From assembly GCF_004634425.1 (NCBI RefSeq), contig NZ_SBJL01000001.1:1500046-1564045 (forward strand): a stretch of 64,000 nucleotides of DNA, read 5' to 3'. Position numbers and translations under genes: made by a program. Origin of the DNA: Vitreimonas flagellata (GTDB lineage Bacteria; Pseudomonadota; Alphaproteobacteria; Caulobacterales; Aquidulcibacteraceae). Under the pieces are notes generated by a model. The model saw nothing but the letters and a program-made list of their open reading frames with translations. It had not been told where the DNA came from and ran no database searches. Shown piece after piece: positions 62,328 to 64,000 of the stretch (position 1 is the first letter of the stretch; each line of letters starts with the position of its first letter).

Positions 62328-62402
62328 GCGGGCGTAGTTCAGAGGTAGAACGTCAGCTTCCCAAGCTGAATGTCGGGGGTTCGATTCCCCCCGCCCGCTC
62401 CA
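62328..62402 (+). tRNA. tRNA-Gly (anticodon CCC)
   Basis: Cloverleaf with acceptor GCGGGCG/CGCCCGC, D arm GTTCAGAGGTAGAAC, anticodon loop TTCCCAA (CCC), T arm with GGTTCGATTCC and an encoded CCA at 62400-62402. All arms pair. It is the only tRNA in the window and marks the change from chromosome to sparse, island-like sequence. Confidence 0.95.
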
Positions 62403-62518
62403 AAAATCACGCGTTGCATCAACACCTTCTCGAAGCGCCGTTCGAACAAAAGTGAACACGGAAATTGCTGGTCGGCACCTGGTCGGCACCGTAACGCCTA
62501 GCATTGTGAGTTCCCCTG

Positions 62519-62719
62519 TTATCTCGTGGGCGAGGTTGACCCGCGCGTACGGGCGTCTGCCCACGCCTCCAGCACTTCCTCCCGGTAGCGCACAAGGCGT
62601 GGTCCGTACTTGATGAAGGGCGGGCCCTCACCGGTCACACGCCAACGATTGAGCGTGTGTTTGGAAATCTTCAAACGCGCGGCGGCGTCTTCAACGGTCA
62701 GCAGGATTTCGGTCGACAT
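62519..62719 (-). CDS. AlpA/excisionase-like helix-turn-helix protein
   Basis: A 66-aa protein with a MerR-like winged helix-turn-helix: TVEDAAARLKISKHTLNRWR, then GEGPPFIKYGPRLVRYREEVLEAW. This matches AlpA/Xis-type DNA-binding proteins of integrated elements. Such proteins often control excision or integrase expression. It begins 117 bases after the tRNA and is transcribed towards it. Confidence 0.85.
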   Translation of the reverse strand: MSTEILLTVEDAAARLKISKHTLNRWRVTGEGPPFIKYGPRLVRYREEVLEAWADARTRGSTSPTR

Positions 62720-62999
62720 GGTTCGTTCCTTTCAGCGCGCTGCGAGCGATAAACTCCCTCGCGGCGCCTCGATGAAAGGTCCGCTTATCCACAACGAACA
62801 AATCCATTCTGCAATGCGATGAAAACACAAATCGAAGTCGAAAAGGGCGCTGCGTCTCAATTGGTTTCCGCGCGTTTCCGAGACTTACCTCTCGCGACTC
62901 TCAATGATCAACGATAGCTCTTGATCGCCCTTAATGTCCCACCGCCATAGTTCGCATGTTACGCGACTAAATTCGTCGTCATGCGTGACGCGCAAATTG
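62720..62999. other. 280-bp stretch without recognised gene
   Basis: Between the two excisionase-like genes. Only short frames are present; a 36-codon minus-strand TTG frame ending at 62885 is not convincing. AT content is higher than in the chromosome to the left. No repeat or RNA structure was recognised. Confidence 0.5.
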
Positions 63000-63347
63000 T
63001 CAGGGTTTGTCGGGATCGCGTGCGCCGCGCCGCAAAAACGCGTCGAGGTCCTCTGGAAAGTAGCACACCAAGCGCGCGCCACGGCGCATCCATTTCGGCC
63101 CGATCTTCTTGGCGCGCCAACTCTTGAGGGTGCTCACGGCGACCCGAAGATAAGCCGCCGCCTCTCGTGGCGATAAAATCACCGACTGCTCTCTAGCGGC
63201 CGCCGTAAGTCGCTTTGTCTTCACGCGCAGCGGCGCTGCAGACTTGGCCCGCACCGGCGCCTTCTCGCCTGGCGTGTCGAACAGGTTCAATTGGCCCGGA
63301 TCGCTGCGACGCTTGCGGGTGCGCGACCCGCGCTTGCGTGAGGCCAT
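63000..63347 (-). CDS. Helix-turn-helix DNA-binding protein, excisionase-like
   Basis: A 115-aa protein. The first 45 residues are Lys/Arg-rich. The second half is a helix-turn-helix of excisionase type: ILSPREAAAYLRVAVSTLKS, then KIGPKWMRRGARLVCYFPEDLDAFL. The same type as 62519-62719, which suggests two regulators of one element. No catalytic domain. Confidence 0.8.
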   Translation of the reverse strand: MASRKRGSRTRKRRSDPGQLNLFDTPGEKAPVRAKSAAPLRVKTKRLTAAAREQSVILSPREAAAYLRVAVSTLKSWRAKKIGPKWMRRGARLVCYFPEDLDAFLRRGARDPDKP

Positions 63348-63532
63348 GCGAGCGGCTCCTCAAGACGGGGCCCGCCATCAAACCATCCCGCGAGCGCGCG
63401 TCCACGCATTGCAACTCACGATAGAATCCAAAACTTCCTCATCCGCGCAAGCGTCGCACGGTCGTGGGGATGCTCCAGGGCGTTGAGCCCAGTGAGCCGC
63501 AAGAGGTCGCGATAGGCGGAGAAGGTGGCCGC

Positions 63533-63751
63533 GTGACGATCACCGGAGCACAAGTTCGAATGGCGCGCGTAGCCATTGGCTGGAGTGCGGCCGACCTCGC
63601 AGAGGCTTCAGGCGTAGGCGAAGCAACTATTCGCCGGTTTGAAACGAGCCGTGGCGAGATTTTTCCGCACACACTCGAACGCGTGCAACGCGCGCTCGAA
63701 AAAAAGCGTGATCTTCTTGGCCTCGGGCGAGAACAAGGACGGCGGGCCTAG
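63533..63751 (+). CDS. XRE-type helix-turn-helix protein
   Basis: A 72-aa protein from a GTG start preceded by GGAGAAGGTGG. The helix-turn-helix is ARVAIGWSAADLAEASGVGEATIRRFET, here marked by GWSAADLAEASGVGEATI, of the XRE/Cro class. The remaining tail LERVQRALEKKRDLLGL is probably helical. A longer form from the ATG at 63464 is possible. It is the only plus-strand gene in this end region. Confidence 0.8.
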   Translation: MTITGAQVRMARVAIGWSAADLAEASGVGEATIRRFETSRGEIFPHTLERVQRALEKKRDLLGLGREQGRRA

Positions 63752-64000
63752 TGTTCGGCTCAGGAAGAAATAGCGATTCAAGATCTCTCACGATCGCCAA
63801 CTTCGTTGGCAATCACCGGCAAGTCTGGCGCGGGTGGAAGACGTTGGTAAGGCCCCGGTAAGGGGGCACGAAATCGTAGAGTCGGGATGTGGCGCGGTGG
63901 TGTTAGGCCGGGCGTAGCTGTTGCCGCCTCTTTCGTTTGGCGGTGCCTGAGGAGCCTGACCATACTCCGTTTCCACATCCCTCTCATCGAACCGGACATG
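63752..64000. other. Right-edge stretch with no recognised gene
   Basis: No clear gene. Minus-strand sequence at the extreme right (from 64000 leftwards) begins CATGTCCGGTTCGATGAGAG, with GTCCGGTTC resembling the 3' strand of a bacterial group II intron domain V. The 5' strand of that hairpin would lie outside the window. A GCCAAC/GTTGGC hairpin lies at about 63796-63812. Confidence 0.35.

Noticed and set aside
62403..64000. Prophage in the end region
   Set aside because: Only small DNA-binding genes are visible; no phage structural, lysis or integrase gene lies in the window.
1..64000. CRISPR array
   Set aside because: No set of regularly spaced identical repeats was seen anywhere in the window; repeats found are palindromic REP-like or single pairs.

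Overview
The window is a 64 kb stretch of GC-rich, densely coding chromosome. It most likely comes from an alphaproteobacterium of the Caulobacterales/Hyphomonadaceae type. Reasons: a class I lysyl-tRNA synthetase, a methionine synthase split into two genes, the argH/small lipoprotein/lysA/TIGR02302 order, a zinc-ribbon protein divergent from ftsEX, an ECF11-type sigma factor with ChrR, and long runs of genes overlapping by ATGA or TGATG. The organism assignment is inference from gene content.

Layout. 1-5.4 kb: end of argH, an LptM-like lipoprotein, lysA, a lipoprotein and a TIGR02302 membrane protein. 5.4-11.4 kb: a purine-type phosphoribosyltransferase and zinc-ribbon protein (minus), then an overlapping plus-strand run ftsE-ftsX-ydcF-plsC-DUF2125. 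11.5-15.2 kb: tyrA and a chorismate mutase diverge from metX-metW. 15.2-21.1 kb: DUF2235, an acyltransferase-like membrane protein, and the ECF sigma/ChrR pair beside a flavoprotein and DUF1365 gene. 21.1-30 kb: peptidase and lipoprotein genes, PII, gloB, an M16 protease. 30.1-37.2 kb: a six-gene minus-strand operon (ArsR-methyltransferase regulator, metF, metH N-part, methyltransferase, metH C-part, methyltransferase) with an AT-rich operator-like repeat at its head. 37.5-40.2 kb: mlaA, mlaC, pyrD.

40.26-43.2 kb is the clearest accessory insert: an IS1595-type transposase plus an HNH-like gene and several very small genes, with imperfect terminal inverted repeats and a 19-bp direct repeat just outside. 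43.2-49.7 kb returns to chromosome-type genes: an S24-like regulator, SixA, class I lysS, a WYL regulator facing two paralogous small genes, and rnk behind a candidate leader peptide/hairpin. 49.7-50.6 kb carries REP-like palindromes. 50.6-62.3 kb holds a PLP decarboxylase, an antiporter, a glycosyltransferase remnant, threonine aldolase, a hybrid histidine kinase, an M20 peptidase, a thiolase-like enzyme and opgH. A tRNA-Gly(CCC) at 62.33 kb is followed by small helix-turn-helix genes and sparse coding to the window end, which looks like the edge of an integrated island.

Functional themes. Methionine and one-carbon metabolism appears twice (metX-metW; metF-metH operon). Envelope functions recur (FtsEX, Mla, OpgH, acyltransferase, lipoproteins). 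Several enzymes or regulators lack a textbook catalytic residue: MetX has Gly where the nucleophilic Ser belongs, FtsE has Asp for the Walker B Glu, and the S24 regulator has Ala for Ser. No CRISPR array, rRNA gene or complete prophage was seen.
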